From Kribbella pratensis (lineage in GTDB: Bacteria; Actinomycetota; Actinomycetes; Propionibacteriales; Kribbellaceae), in the NCBI RefSeq assembly GCF_004366075.1, contig NZ_SODU01000002.1, positions 248,001-312,000 on the forward strand: a stretch of DNA of 64,000 bases, written 5' to 3'. Made by a program: the position numbers and the translations under genes. Positions within the stretch are counted from its first letter, which is position 1. Every line of letters starts with the position of its first letter. Shown here one piece after another: positions 41,621 through 49,785 of the stretch. The notes beneath the pieces were generated by a model that was not told the origin of the DNA, made no database searches, and saw only the letters and a program-made list of their open reading frames with translations.

Positions 41621-42277
41621 ATGAATGGAGAACCGTCTACACGCACGCATTGTCACCCGCGGAACGAGCGCGGTAACGCGACGCTGGCAGCGCTGGGAGG
41701 GGTGGCGGTCGGCGTCATCCTGGTGCTGCTGACCTGGCTCGTGGTGCTGATGACGAAGGACGATCCGGCGCCACGGGCGGCAGACACCTCGCCGCCGACA
41801 GAGGTCGCGACCTCGGCGCCGGTGTCGGTGATCACGAAGACCGTCGTACCGAAGCCCACGGTGAAGGGGACGTCGAACCCGGCGCCGGCAGGTGGAGATG
41901 TGCGGTCGTTGCCGGCCGGGTTGTTCTGTCGCGATCTGAAGGCGAAGGGATACGGCTACGTCGCGGCGGTCGACTACTGGCGGCTGCACCGGCAGCCGAA
42001 TCAAATGGATGCCGACCGCAACGGAATTCCGTGCGAGACCGTATATCCGCGCAGCGACGTCGCGGCGTACTGGAACGGGCGCGAGATCAGTGGTGTCGTG
42101 TTCTGGTCGGCGGGGTTGTACTGCCGGGACCTCGTTGCGCGAGGTGCGTCGTACTCCGAGGCCGTTCGGTACTGGTGGTACTACGGGATGCCGGACCGAA
42201 TGGATGCGGACAGGAACGGCATACCGTGCGAAACGGTGTACTCCGCGGCGACCGTCAACGCATTCTGGTTCCTGTGA
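41621..42277 (+). CDS. secreted/membrane-anchored protein with two excalibur-like domains
   Basis: 218 residues from ATG behind GGGGGGA. One transmembrane helix at about residues 24-44 ('GVAVGVILVLLTWLVVLM'), a Thr/Pro/Ala linker, then two repeats of the excalibur-type module, each ending in 'MDADRNGIPCETVY' with a Cys pair (CRDL...PCE). The D-x-D-x-N-G-I-x-C loop binds calcium in excalibur domains. Surface-exposed role likely. The stop overlaps the M23 peptidase start (GTGA). Confidence 0.88.
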   Translation: MNGEPSTRTHCHPRNERGNATLAALGGVAVGVILVLLTWLVVLMTKDDPAPRAADTSPPTEVATSAPVSVITKTVVPKPTVKGTSNPAPAGGDVRSLPAGLFCRDLKAKGYGYVAAVDYWRLHRQPNQMDADRNGIPCETVYPRSDVAAYWNGREISGVVFWSAGLYCRDLVARGASYSEAVRYWWYYGMPDRMDADRNGIPCETVYSAATVNAFWFL

Positions 42278-43056
42278 CGCGACGGGCTTGGGTTGCTTTC
42301 CTGCTGGCAGTGGTGATCGTCGGCGGCGGCGGGTGGTTCGGATTGTCGGCGGCCGGCGTCTTCGACCGGGCGCAACCCACCGCCGTATCGAGCACGCCTC
42401 GAGCTACACCACCACAAACGACCCCACCGACCACTGGTGTGTCACAGCCGAGTGTGCGGCCTCAGTCCAGCAAGCCGGTGCAGTCGAGGGCACCGGCCGT
42501 TACGACCGCTCCACCGCGCGCTTCCGCCGTACGGCGGTATGTGTTTCCTGTTGGTGGGTGTCGGGCGGATGCTTCGCAGAGCCATCATGACTACCCGGCG
42601 TCGGACATCTTTGCGCACGTCGGGTGTCTGTTTGTCGCGCCGGTTGACGGACGGGTCGACGAGGTGACGCGGATCGACTCGTGGGATGCGAAGACCAATC
42701 GGGGTGCTGACCGGGGTGGGCTGTCGGTTTCGGTGGTGGGGGCGGATGGCGTTCGGTACTACGGCTCACACCTCTCGGCGATCCAGCCCGGGATCGCGCC
42801 AGGTGTTCCGGTGCGGGCGGGGCAGCCTCTTGGGCGGACAGGGAAGACGGGCAGCGCCCAAGGGACACCACCACACCTGCATTTCGGGATCAGCTGGCCG
42901 ACGGCGCCCAACATGTGGTGGGTCCGGCGTGGAGCGGTGGCACCGCAGCGGTTCCTGAACAGCTGGCATGACGGCGGTCAGTTGTCCCCCGCGGCGTTGG
43001 TCGCGGCAAGCCACCGGGCGTACGGCGCAGACCACGGCTGCCGCTCGTACTGCTGA
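42274..43056 (+). CDS. M23-family (LytM/lysostaphin-type) cell-wall endopeptidase
   Basis: 260 residues. N-terminal signal anchor 'WVAFLLAVVIVGGGGWFG', a long Pro/Thr/Ser linker, then the M23 domain: 'SHHDYPASDIFAHVG' (HxxxD zinc ligands) and 'PPHLHFGISW' (HxH). It should cut peptidoglycan cross-links outside the membrane. Coupled to the excalibur protein, which may tune or localise it through calcium. Confidence 0.9.
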   Translation: MTRRAWVAFLLAVVIVGGGGWFGLSAAGVFDRAQPTAVSSTPRATPPQTTPPTTGVSQPSVRPQSSKPVQSRAPAVTTAPPRASAVRRYVFPVGGCRADASQSHHDYPASDIFAHVGCLFVAPVDGRVDEVTRIDSWDAKTNRGADRGGLSVSVVGADGVRYYGSHLSAIQPGIAPGVPVRAGQPLGRTGKTGSAQGTPPHLHFGISWPTAPNMWWVRRGAVAPQRFLNSWHDGGQLSPAALVAASHRAYGADHGCRSYC

Positions 43057-43057
43057 C

Positions 43058-43507
43058 TCAGCGCGCGCGGCCCTCGCGGAGGGCGGCGATCGACTTCTCG
43101 ATCCGTCGGGCGCGGGTGGCCTCGGTTTTGGCGGAGGTCACCTGGAGGGTGTGCCACTGGCGGTTGCTGTAGCTGAGCGTGTCCCAGAACGCTTTGGCCT
43201 CCGGGTCGGCGGCGAGGGCCGTTGCCAGCGGTTCGGGGATCTCGAGTTCGCGTGGAGCGGTGTCGAGTTCGACGTCGACCTCGAGTACGTCGCCAGGCGT
43301 GACGCCGGCCTCGGTACGGCGGTCCGCGCTGAATCCGAGCAGGTACCGTCCGCCCATCCGCGCGATCGACGTACGGAACGTGTACCCGTTGACCGTCACG
43401 CTCACCTTCGGCCGACCGCCACCACCGAGCGACTCCACGACCGTGTCGGGCACCTCGAAGCCGGCGGTGTTCTTGCCTGTGGACAGCAGTTCGGCAGTGA
43501 ACTTCAT
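43058..43507 (-). CDS. YdeI/OmpD-associated-like protein with DUF1905 domain
   Basis: 149 residues. The N-terminal part 'FEVPDTVVESLGGGGRPKVS' is DUF1905, and the C-terminal 'AKAFWDTLSYSNRQWHTLQV' with 'ARRIEKSIAALREGR' is the YdeI-like tail. Proteins of this type are linked to bacteriocin or antimicrobial-peptide protection in some bacteria, but the function is not established here. Divergent from a VOC gene. Confidence 0.83.
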   Translation of the reverse strand: MKFTAELLSTGKNTAGFEVPDTVVESLGGGGRPKVSVTVNGYTFRTSIARMGGRYLLGFSADRRTEAGVTPGDVLEVDVELDTAPRELEIPEPLATALAADPEAKAFWDTLSYSNRQWHTLQVTSAKTEATRARRIEKSIAALREGRAR

Positions 43508-43597
43508 CTGTTCATCATGCGGGCCGCGCAGGTCATGTCGAGAGTCGGCCGGCTGTTCCGACGTACCGGCGTCAGTGTCAGGCGGAGAGGAAAGATC

Positions 43598-43954
43598 GTG
43601 ATTCTCAACAGCATGTTGCTCGGTAGTGCCGACGCGGAGCGGTTGAAGGCGTGGTACCGGGACGGGTTCCGGGCGGAGGTCGACGGGTACGGCAACCTGG
43701 ACCTCGGCGGGTTCGGTCTGGTGATCGAGCAGCGCGACGACGTCGCGGCCAAGAACTCCGAACCGGGGCGGCACATCGTGAACTTCGCCGTGGACGACAT
43801 CGAGGCGGCGGCCGCGCACCTGCGGACGCTCGACGTCGACTGGCTGGTGCACCCGGAGGACCGCGGGATCGGCTGGTTCGCGACGGTGATCGACCCGGAC
43901 GGCAATTACGTGCAGCTCATCCAGATGAAACCGGAGTACTACGCGCAAAAGTGA
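43598..43954 (+). CDS. VOC (glyoxalase-like) domain protein
   Basis: 118 residues from GTG behind GAGAGGAAAG. Single VOC fold: first strand 'NSMLLGSADAERLKAWYRD', the central 'HIVNFAVDDIEAAAAHL' and final 'VIDPDGNYVQLIQM'. Followed by a strong terminator. Substrate unknown. Confidence 0.83.
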   Translation: MILNSMLLGSADAERLKAWYRDGFRAEVDGYGNLDLGGFGLVIEQRDDVAAKNSEPGRHIVNFAVDDIEAAAAHLRTLDVDWLVHPEDRGIGWFATVIDPDGNYVQLIQMKPEYYAQK

Positions 43955-43960
43955 AAAAAC

Positions 43961-44003
43961 GTTCGCACCGGAGCTGGGGGATCCGGTGCGAACGGGGTTT
44001 TTT
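43961..44003 (+). terminator. intrinsic terminator after the VOC gene
   Basis: GTTCGCACCGGA (43961-43972) pairs with TCCGGTGCGAAC (43982-43993), followed by GGGG and six T. The A-run before the stem makes it usable from the other strand too. Confidence 0.92.
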
Positions 44004-44030
44004 CGTCAGGCGCATTACAGGGGAGAAATT

Positions 44031-44175
44031 GGCGGCAAGCGAGGGGCAGAACGCCCGCACTCGCTTGCCGCCGCGTGCCCTTGGAAGAGCACTGCACCGG
44101 TTCCTTTGGTTGGTCGAGGTGAGGCGACTCGACCTGGCGACGTTCCGCGTGGGTTGTCTGGTGAGGTACGGAACG
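44031..44175. other. non-coding stretch with three successive inverted repeats
   Basis: Stem 1: 44031-44043 with 44060-44072 (13 bp, perfect). Stem 2: GGTCGAG 44112-44118 with 44128-44134. Stem 3: CGTTCCG 44141-44147 with 44169-44175. No gene fits between the terminator and the 76-residue gene. A structured small RNA or an additional terminator set for the leftward gene are the possible explanations. Confidence 0.5.
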
Positions 44176-44196
44176 CGAAAGGTACCGGACGTTTTC

Positions 44197-44427
44197 TCAG
44201 CGGGGAGCTACGTCCCACATGCGCTCGCCGGGCAGGGGGTCGGGGAGCTTGTCGACGTCCGGCATCGGGTCGTTCGTGACCCGAAGACCGGCGAATCGGC
44301 GGCTCATGGCGTCTGCGTACCGCTCGGCCAACGCCGGCTCGGCGTTGTAGTCGGCGATCACGTGCTCACCGAACCAGACACGCACGCGACGACGCGAAAT
44401 GGTCTGAGTGGCGGTGGCGGTTGTCAC
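44197..44427 (-). CDS. small conserved hypothetical protein (76 residues)
   Basis: Starts 'TTATATQTISRRRVRVWFGE' behind a CAGGAGGACCAG site. The rest, including 'YADAMSRRFAGLRVTNDP' and 'LPGERMWDVAP', looks like a real soluble protein with a beta-strand start. I do not recognise a function. Alone, between the hairpin region and the SDR gene. Confidence 0.7.
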   Translation of the reverse strand: MTTATATQTISRRRVRVWFGEHVIADYNAEPALAERYADAMSRRFAGLRVTNDPMPDVDKLPDPLPGERMWDVAPR

Positions 44428-44631
44428 TGGTCCTCCTGGCTGATACTTCGAGGGTGGACGGCCTGGAAAACGCGGGCGAGCGCGGTGCCGGTGCGCCGTG
44501 TTGTGTTCACCGTCACGTCACTTCCAACGGAGGACGCAGAGCCGAGGTCACGCCCGGAATCAGATTTTCTGGCCGCCCGCCAAAACTTTTTCGGACCCGC
44601 CAGGACTCCATTCTTTCGCCACTTTGTTCGA

Positions 44632-45387
44632 TTACTCGAACGGGCCGCGCACGGAGACGCCGCCGTCCAGCACGAGCTGCTGTCCGGTGATGTACGACGC
44701 CGCGTCGGAAGCCAGGTAGACCACTGCCCCGGCCACCTCTTCGGAACGCCCGAACCGGCCGGCCGGGATCTCCTCGACGACCTCGGCGGCGACATTCCCC
44801 TTTGCCACAGCTGTCGCGATCGCTCCGGCAGCGGCGACGTTCATCCGGATCCCGTCCCGCGCATACTCGGCCGCGACCGTGCGGGCCAGGCTGAGCAGGC
44901 CGGCCTTCATCACGCCGTACGCCGCCTGCTCGGGCGCGGCCATGAACCCGGTGACGGATCCGACGCTCACGATCGCGCCGCCGGTGCCCTGGTCGAGGAA
45001 GACGCGGAGCGCGGCCCGGACCGCGCGGGCGACGTACCGAAGGTTGACCTCGTAGATCGTGTCCCAGTCCTCGTCGGCCATCTCGTGCAACTTCACCGCG
45101 GGCACGAACGCGACCTGCCCGCCGACGACGGTGACGAGTACGTCGAGTCCGCCGAGCTTCTCGACCGCACCCGCGACCATCGCCTCGACATCGGTCGCCG
45201 AGCGGACGTCACCGGAGATCGGGTACGCCGTACCGCCGGCTGCCCTCACGGCGTCGGCGGCTTCCGCGGCACGTTGCGGATCGAGGTCCGCGACCATCAC
45301 CGCGGCCCCTTCGTTGCCGAAGGCTTCAGTAGTCGCCCGCCCGATCCCGCCCCCGCCGCCACCGATCACCAGCACTCGTTTCCGCAT
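44632..45387 (-). CDS. short-chain dehydrogenase/reductase (FabG-like)
   Basis: 251 residues. Cofactor loop 'VIGGGGGGIGRATTEAFG' is a G-rich form of TGxxxGxG; 'VADLDPQRAAEAADAV' suggests NAD. Catalytic Ser 'IVSVGSVTGFMAAPEQAAYG' and Tyr/Lys 'YGVMK'. C-terminal 'ITGQQLVLDGGVSVRG' is the classical SDR ending. Substrate unknown. Confidence 0.9.
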   Translation of the reverse strand: MRKRVLVIGGGGGGIGRATTEAFGNEGAAVMVADLDPQRAAEAADAVRAAGGTAYPISGDVRSATDVEAMVAGAVEKLGGLDVLVTVVGGQVAFVPAVKLHEMADEDWDTIYEVNLRYVARAVRAALRVFLDQGTGGAIVSVGSVTGFMAAPEQAAYGVMKAGLLSLARTVAAEYARDGIRMNVAAAGAIATAVAKGNVAAEVVEEIPAGRFGRSEEVAGAVVYLASDAASYITGQQLVLDGGVSVRGPFE

Positions 45388-45482
45388 GGCGGGAGCGTAG
45401 ATCAGGGAGGTCGTGAGATTCACAGGGATTCCTCAGGAAAGACACGCCGAACCTGTCGGAACGGCTCCGTACGCTGGGACAC

Positions 45483-46118
45483 GTGACCATCGAAGACGCT
45501 GGTATCAGGCCGCTCACCAACGGATCCACGGACAGTGGATCCGTTGGTGAGCCGGTCGTGGCGAACGGCCTCGTGGTACCCGAACGGATCATCGGCGGCG
45601 TCGTACCGTCACCTGTGCGGCCTGGTCCGACGGGGATCGCGGCCGTCCAGACCGAGCACCTGATCAGTGACGTCGGCGACGCGCTCCGGCTGCTCGACGC
45701 GGTGGAACGCGTGCGTGGTCACGCGCACCCGCTGATCCTGGGTCTGCAGGAAGCGATCGGCCTCAAGATGCCTGCCGCGCTGGTGCTGAGCGCGATCGCG
45801 AACGGCCGCACGTCGGCGGACGAGGTCGCGAAGCAGGTCGGCATCACGCCCGGCGAGGCGGAGCTGGCGATCGCCGACCTGGAAGCGCTCGGCATGGTCC
45901 GGACCACGCCCGAGTTGGTCGTCACGTCGATGGGTCAGGCCCGCCTCTCCCAGCTCGACGGCCTCACCGTCCGGGTCCTCGACGTCATCACCGGCATCCT
46001 CGGCCCGACCGACGCCGCCCACCTGGTCCGCCTCCTGCACACGGTCGCCGACGGCCTCGAGTCCGCCTCGGTAGCCGCCGCCGTAAACCCGACCCTCCCC
46101 CAGGCCCTCCACAACTGA
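45483..46118 (+). CDS. protein with MarR-like winged helix
   Basis: 211 residues from a GTG start. The first ~55 residues are low-complexity and include a DNA palindrome (separate entry). The middle carries 'NGRTSADEVAKQVGITPGEA' and 'IADLEALGMVRTTPELVVTS', a winged-helix pattern of the MarR type. The C-terminus is a helical pair suited to dimerisation. A start further downstream would remove the palindrome from the coding region. Target unknown. Confidence 0.7.
   Translation: MTIEDAGIRPLTNGSTDSGSVGEPVVANGLVVPERIIGGVVPSPVRPGPTGIAAVQTEHLISDVGDALRLLDAVERVRGHAHPLILGLQEAIGLKMPAALVLSAIANGRTSADEVAKQVGITPGEAELAIADLEALGMVRTTPELVVTSMGQARLSQLDGLTVRVLDVITGILGPTDAAHLVRLLHTVADGLESASVAAAVNPTLPQALHN
45512..45552. 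repeat. 18-bp perfect inverted repeat with 5-nt loop inside the 5' end of a gene
   Basis: GCTCACCAACGGATCCAC (45512-45529), loop GGACA, then the exact complement at 45535-45552. In RNA this is a very stable hairpin spanning codons ~11-23 of the MarR-like gene if the GTG at 45483 is its start. No T tract. It might limit translation or mark that the true start is downstream. Confidence 0.85.
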
Positions 46119-46186
46119 CCCGACGGTGTCGAGAACGGGTTGACGGTCTCGACGTAGCTGGTGTCAAGTGAATTGGGAGGCATCAG

Positions 46187-46552
46187 ATGTTGAAGGACAG
46201 CAAGGCGTTCAGTGGGTTTTCGGTGGATGACCTGTCGCGAGCGAAGGAGTTCTACGGCGAGACGCTTGGGATCGAGGTCGCCGAGGAGAACGGGTTGTTG
46301 CACCTGCGGACCGGTGGTGGGAACACGGTTCTCGTCTATCCGAAGGACAATCACGTGCCGGCGGAGTACACCGTGCTCAACTTCCCCGTCGACGATATCG
46401 AGGCGACAGTGCGGGAGCTGACCGCGCGCGGGATCGTGTTCGAGAAGTACGTCGACGAGCAGGACGAGCTCGGGATCAATCGCGGTCCGGGACCGTTGAT
46501 CGCCTGGTTCAAGGATCCGGCGGGAAACGTGCTGTCGATCATTCAGGAGTGA
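46187..46552 (+). CDS. VOC (glyoxalase-like) domain protein
   Basis: 121 residues, ATG behind GGGAGG. 'FSGFSVDDLSRAKEFYGETL' is the first half of the fold; the end is 'AWFKDPAGNVLSIIQE' with the usual DPxGN. One metal site can be drawn from Glu near 'FYGETLGIEVAEENG' and the late 'E'. Converges on the DUF3152 gene, overlapping by 10 bp. Confidence 0.87.
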   Translation: MLKDSKAFSGFSVDDLSRAKEFYGETLGIEVAEENGLLHLRTGGGNTVLVYPKDNHVPAEYTVLNFPVDDIEATVRELTARGIVFEKYVDEQDELGINRGPGPLIAWFKDPAGNVLSIIQE

Positions 46553-47340
46553 GGGATCGGGTCGTCGTACTGCCCTAGGCGGCCTTGGTAGCCGGCGCCG
46601 TTCAGGTACGGCCAGGCGTACGCGGTGCAGCCGTGCAGGCCGAGGGTCTGCTGTTGCATGACCGGCGCCGGTTGACCGGGGCCCGGGCACAGCTCGTGGC
46701 CGCGCCCGAGCCGGTGGCCGGTCTCGTGGTTGACCATGTACTGCCGGTACGTCGTCAGCGCGGCGGCGTAATTCCGTACGCCGTGCGCCCACCGCGCCAC
46801 GTTCAGCACGACCCGGTTCCCGATCCGGCAACTCGTGTATCGATCCCTCGCCCCGCAGAGGAGATCCCGCGTCTGGGGCGTGACCAGCAGCAAGGTGAAA
46901 TCGGGGATCGTCCCCGGCCCGACCTGCTGGAACCGCCACAGCCCGTGCGACGCCCACCCCTGGGCCCCGCCGTACGTCGCCCGCACGAATCGCGCGAACC
47001 CCCCGCGGTCGATACCGGTGATCCCGCCCTCGATCGCGATCTGGAACCGCATCAGCTTCCCCGCCCGCCCGATCACCGCAGGATCCCCGGGCAGTACGGC
47101 GTACGACCCCGTGCCCGCCACCGGGTACGAGATCGCCTCCGGAGGTCGCTGCGAAACCACAGACCGCGCCTGCGGTTGCACGGGCTCCGACTTGGCGGGC
47201 TGGACAGGCTGGTCCGACTGGACCGACACCGGTACGACGCTACGGCCCGGGTACCCGTGCCGGCCGGATGGGCCGGCAGGAAACAGCACCCAGGCGGCGA
47301 CCACGACGGCGATCGCGACGACAACGGTCCAGCGGCGCAT
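46543..47340 (-). CDS. secreted DUF3152 protein (metallopeptidase-like)
   Basis: 265 residues from the ATG 'MRRWTVVVAIAVVVAAWVLF', a clear signal peptide or anchor. The DUF3152 domain contains 'YMVNHETGHRLGRGHELCPG', an HExxH-type zinc motif with the third His in the same helix-turn, and 'PAPVMQQQTLGLHGC' which supplies a Met-turn-like element. Actinobacterial DUF3152 proteins are thought to be secreted peptidases, unproven. Divergent from the deiminase gene; both start with the same 'MRRWT'. Confidence 0.85.
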   Translation of the reverse strand: MRRWTVVVAIAVVVAAWVLFPAGPSGRHGYPGRSVVPVSVQSDQPVQPAKSEPVQPQARSVVSQRPPEAISYPVAGTGSYAVLPGDPAVIGRAGKLMRFQIAIEGGITGIDRGGFARFVRATYGGAQGWASHGLWRFQQVGPGTIPDFTLLLVTPQTRDLLCGARDRYTSCRIGNRVVLNVARWAHGVRNYAAALTTYRQYMVNHETGHRLGRGHELCPGPGQPAPVMQQQTLGLHGCTAYAWPYLNGAGYQGRLGQYDDPIPHS

Positions 47341-47457
47341 CCGGTGAGCTCCTCCCAGCACGCTCGGGGCGGGCGTGTTCCGACTCCTTCCTGCCAACTG
47401 TGCCCCGAAATCCTTCTCCGTCCACGGGTGGAGACCGGATTTCCATCTGCCACTTTC

Positions 47458-47501
47458 TGATACACCTGCGTAGTTTCGATCGAAGAAGCACACCTGTATC
47501 A
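47458..47501. promoter_or_regulatory. 44-bp interrupted dyad upstream of the deiminase gene
   Basis: TGATACA (47458-47464) and TGTATCA (47495-47501) are symmetric about the centre of the palindrome TTCGATCGAA (47475-47484). All parts share one axis, which is unlikely by chance. It lies 15 bp before the deiminase start in the divergent promoter region, so a repressor could block both genes or just the deiminase. Confidence 0.5.
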
Positions 47502-47516
47502 AATAAGGAGCCTTCG

Positions 47517-49301
47517 ATGAGACGCTGGACCGCCGGCATCGCGACCCTGCTGACCGTCATCACTCCGTTGACGGCGTGGACCACGGCGCCGGCACCGCGG
47601 CTGACCGCCGACGTGAACCGCGACGGACTGCTGACCCCCGCCGACGACCTGGCAAAGTCGGCCTGGACCGATGCCCGCGGCGCGATCTTCCTGCCCAACC
47701 TGGACGACGACGAGCACCGTTGCACGGTCGACCCGGCGGACCTCGACGCACCCGGCCGCGCGGTCGACGACAAGCTCGCCGCCTGCAACGACGCCGCAGA
47801 CGACCGCATCAACGGCCACCGCGACGCCGCCGATCTGGCACCGCTCACAATCGATGCCCAACGCAATCTTTCGGACCACGCAACCGGCACCGTCACGATC
47901 TCCCCGGCGGACAAGGGCCGCGTCTTCGCCAACGGCCGCCCGGTCAGCACGCTCACCGCAACGGACCTGCAACGCGGCGTCCGGCTGCAACTCGAAGGCC
48001 GCGACATCGTCCGCAACCCCAAGCAATGGGACGGCCTGATCACCGTGACCGTGTCCGTCACCGACCGCGGCCGCACCGGCACCGACGTGGTCCGGATGCG
48101 CGTCGCCCCGCTCATGCTGCAGAACGATCTCCAGCGCGCACAAACCGTCCTGGCCGGCCGGCCCGCCAACGGCCAGGGTTGGTGGGGCCGCACTCCGCCG
48201 TACCAGGACGGCGTACCCGGCGACTGGCAGCAGTTCGCCAAGACATTGCGTCAGGCAACCAAAGTCCAGTTCGTGAAAGGTACGCCGAAAGGCTGGAAGG
48301 ACATGTGGTTGCAGGACACGTTCGAGCCGGCGACCGTGAGCATGCCGACCGTCGGCGGCCCGCACACGATGCGCATCCTGATCCGCTCCGGCAACGTCTG
48401 GGAGGTCCCCGGCGCCGACACACCACGTCCAGCCGGACGGCTCCTCTACCGCGACCTGCGCGGACCCGACATCGGCGTCGTCCAGGAGCTCGCCGACAAG
48501 GCCTCCCCCGGTCTCGACGACCTGCTGAACATGGGCGGCAACCTCGAGTCCCTCCCGCCGTACGCCGGATTTCCGCACGGGCGGATCGTCTACGGGTCGG
48601 GCGAGCGGCACCCCGATCCCGGGTTCATCACGATGGTGACGAGCCAGGGGTACCAGCCGCCGGTCGTGATCGACACGTCCTGGCTGATGGTCGGGCACGC
48701 GGACGAGACCACGCACGTGGTCCGCGCTAACAACGCCCGCGGCTGGACGCTCGCAGTCGCCGACCCTCGACTCGCCGCACACCTGTTGCGCGACGTGCAA
48801 CGCCAAGGTGGCGGCGGTCAGCGACTGTTCGCGGACACCAACTCCAGACACAAGCCGACGGTCGACGAAGTGCTCGGCACCAAACTGCAAGACAACGAGG
48901 CGGCGGCCAAGCGCATCGACAACCAGCTCGAGATCCTGTTGAAGGCGACCGGTCTCCGCGAAGACGAACTGGTCCGGCTGCCGGTGTTCTTCACCAATGT
49001 GCCCGGCTACGGGTTGCTCAAGGCAATGACTCCGGGCTTGGTGAACGGGCTCTCGATCACCGATCGCCAGTTCGCGGCACCAGATCCGCATGGGCCGCGG
49101 CTGCACGGCCGGGACGTTTTCCGGCAGGCGACCGAGCGGGCCTTCGCGCGTAACGGCGTACGCGTGCACTGGGTCGAGGACTTCTTCTGGGCGCACCTCG
49201 GCGGTGGTGAGTTGCACTGCGCAACCAACGCGCTCCGCGACACCGGCGGCGCTACGCCCTGGTGGTCCGGAAACGCAGCGTCGGGGACTTCGACTCGGTG
49301 A
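47517..49301 (+). CDS. secreted bacterial protein-arginine deiminase (PAD)
   Basis: 594 residues from ATG behind AAGGAG, with a signal peptide of about 24 residues. After it, 'ADVNRDGLLTPADD' is an EF-hand-like calcium loop typical of bacterial PADs. The catalytic set of the PAD fold is complete: Asp in 'KDMWLQDTFE', substrate-site 'GNLESLPPYAGFPHGRI', His and Asp in 'VGHADETTHVV', and the nucleophile Cys in 'GGELHCATNALR'. PADs convert protein arginine to citrulline, calcium-dependent in animals. A secreted bacterial enzyme is unusual. The 3' end overlaps the convergent acetyltransferase by 50 bp. Confidence 0.92.
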   Translation: MRRWTAGIATLLTVITPLTAWTTAPAPRLTADVNRDGLLTPADDLAKSAWTDARGAIFLPNLDDDEHRCTVDPADLDAPGRAVDDKLAACNDAADDRINGHRDAADLAPLTIDAQRNLSDHATGTVTISPADKGRVFANGRPVSTLTATDLQRGVRLQLEGRDIVRNPKQWDGLITVTVSVTDRGRTGTDVVRMRVAPLMLQNDLQRAQTVLAGRPANGQGWWGRTPPYQDGVPGDWQQFAKTLRQATKVQFVKGTPKGWKDMWLQDTFEPATVSMPTVGGPHTMRILIRSGNVWEVPGADTPRPAGRLLYRDLRGPDIGVVQELADKASPGLDDLLNMGGNLESLPPYAGFPHGRIVYGSGERHPDPGFITMVTSQGYQPPVVIDTSWLMVGHADETTHVVRANNARGWTLAVADPRLAAHLLRDVQRQGGGGQRLFADTNSRHKPTVDEVLGTKLQDNEAAAKRIDNQLEILLKATGLREDELVRLPVFFTNVPGYGLLKAMTPGLVNGLSITDRQFAAPDPHGPRLHGRDVFRQATERAFARNGVRVHWVEDFFWAHLGGGELHCATNALRDTGGATPWWSGNAASGTSTR

Positions 49302-49749
49302 AGCCGAGCCCACGGTAGAGGTCGATGCCGTAGTCGGTCGCGTGCAACTCGACCTGGCCGACGCCGGTCTCGTCCCGGAACCAGTCCATCACCGCGACCA
49401 CGCACGCCCGGGCGAGACCGCGCCGCCGGAAGTCCGGTTCGGTGCTGACGTTGAACAGATGGCCGCGAAGAGTGGTCAGGTCGTTCGGGCCCGGCGCGTG
49501 CACGTACACGTTGCCGGCCGCTCCCGCCACCACGCCGGCGCTCGGGTCGTCGACGACGTACGCCGCGAACGTGTCCGGCGACGCCAACTGTCCGGCGAAC
49601 CACTCGAGCGCGGTCGTCCGCCACGGGGCGTCCGGTCCGCCGATGTCGTTGCCCATCGCTGCGAGCATCAATCCGCGTAAATGGACCAGCGACTCCGCAT
49701 CATCCGGTTTGGCTCGGCGTACCTGAATGTCGGTCACTTGGCCGATCAT
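49252..49749 (-). CDS. GNAT-family N-acetyltransferase
   Basis: 165 residues. 'IQVRRAKPDDAESLVHLRGL' begins the fold; motif A is 'NVSTEPDFRRRGLARACVVA' (R-R-x-G-L-A acetyl-CoA loop); motif B is 'YGIDLYRGLGFTES'. Start ATG or the GTG four codons later. Substrate unknown. Convergent with the deiminase gene. Confidence 0.87.
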   Translation of the reverse strand: MIGQVTDIQVRRAKPDDAESLVHLRGLMLAAMGNDIGGPDAPWRTTALEWFAGQLASPDTFAAYVVDDPSAGVVAGAAGNVYVHAPGPNDLTTLRGHLFNVSTEPDFRRRGLARACVVAVMDWFRDETGVGQVELHATDYGIDLYRGLGFTESKSPTLRFRTTRA

Positions 49750-49785
49750 GCCAACTTTTTGCCGACTCGGTGAATCGAAGAGGGC

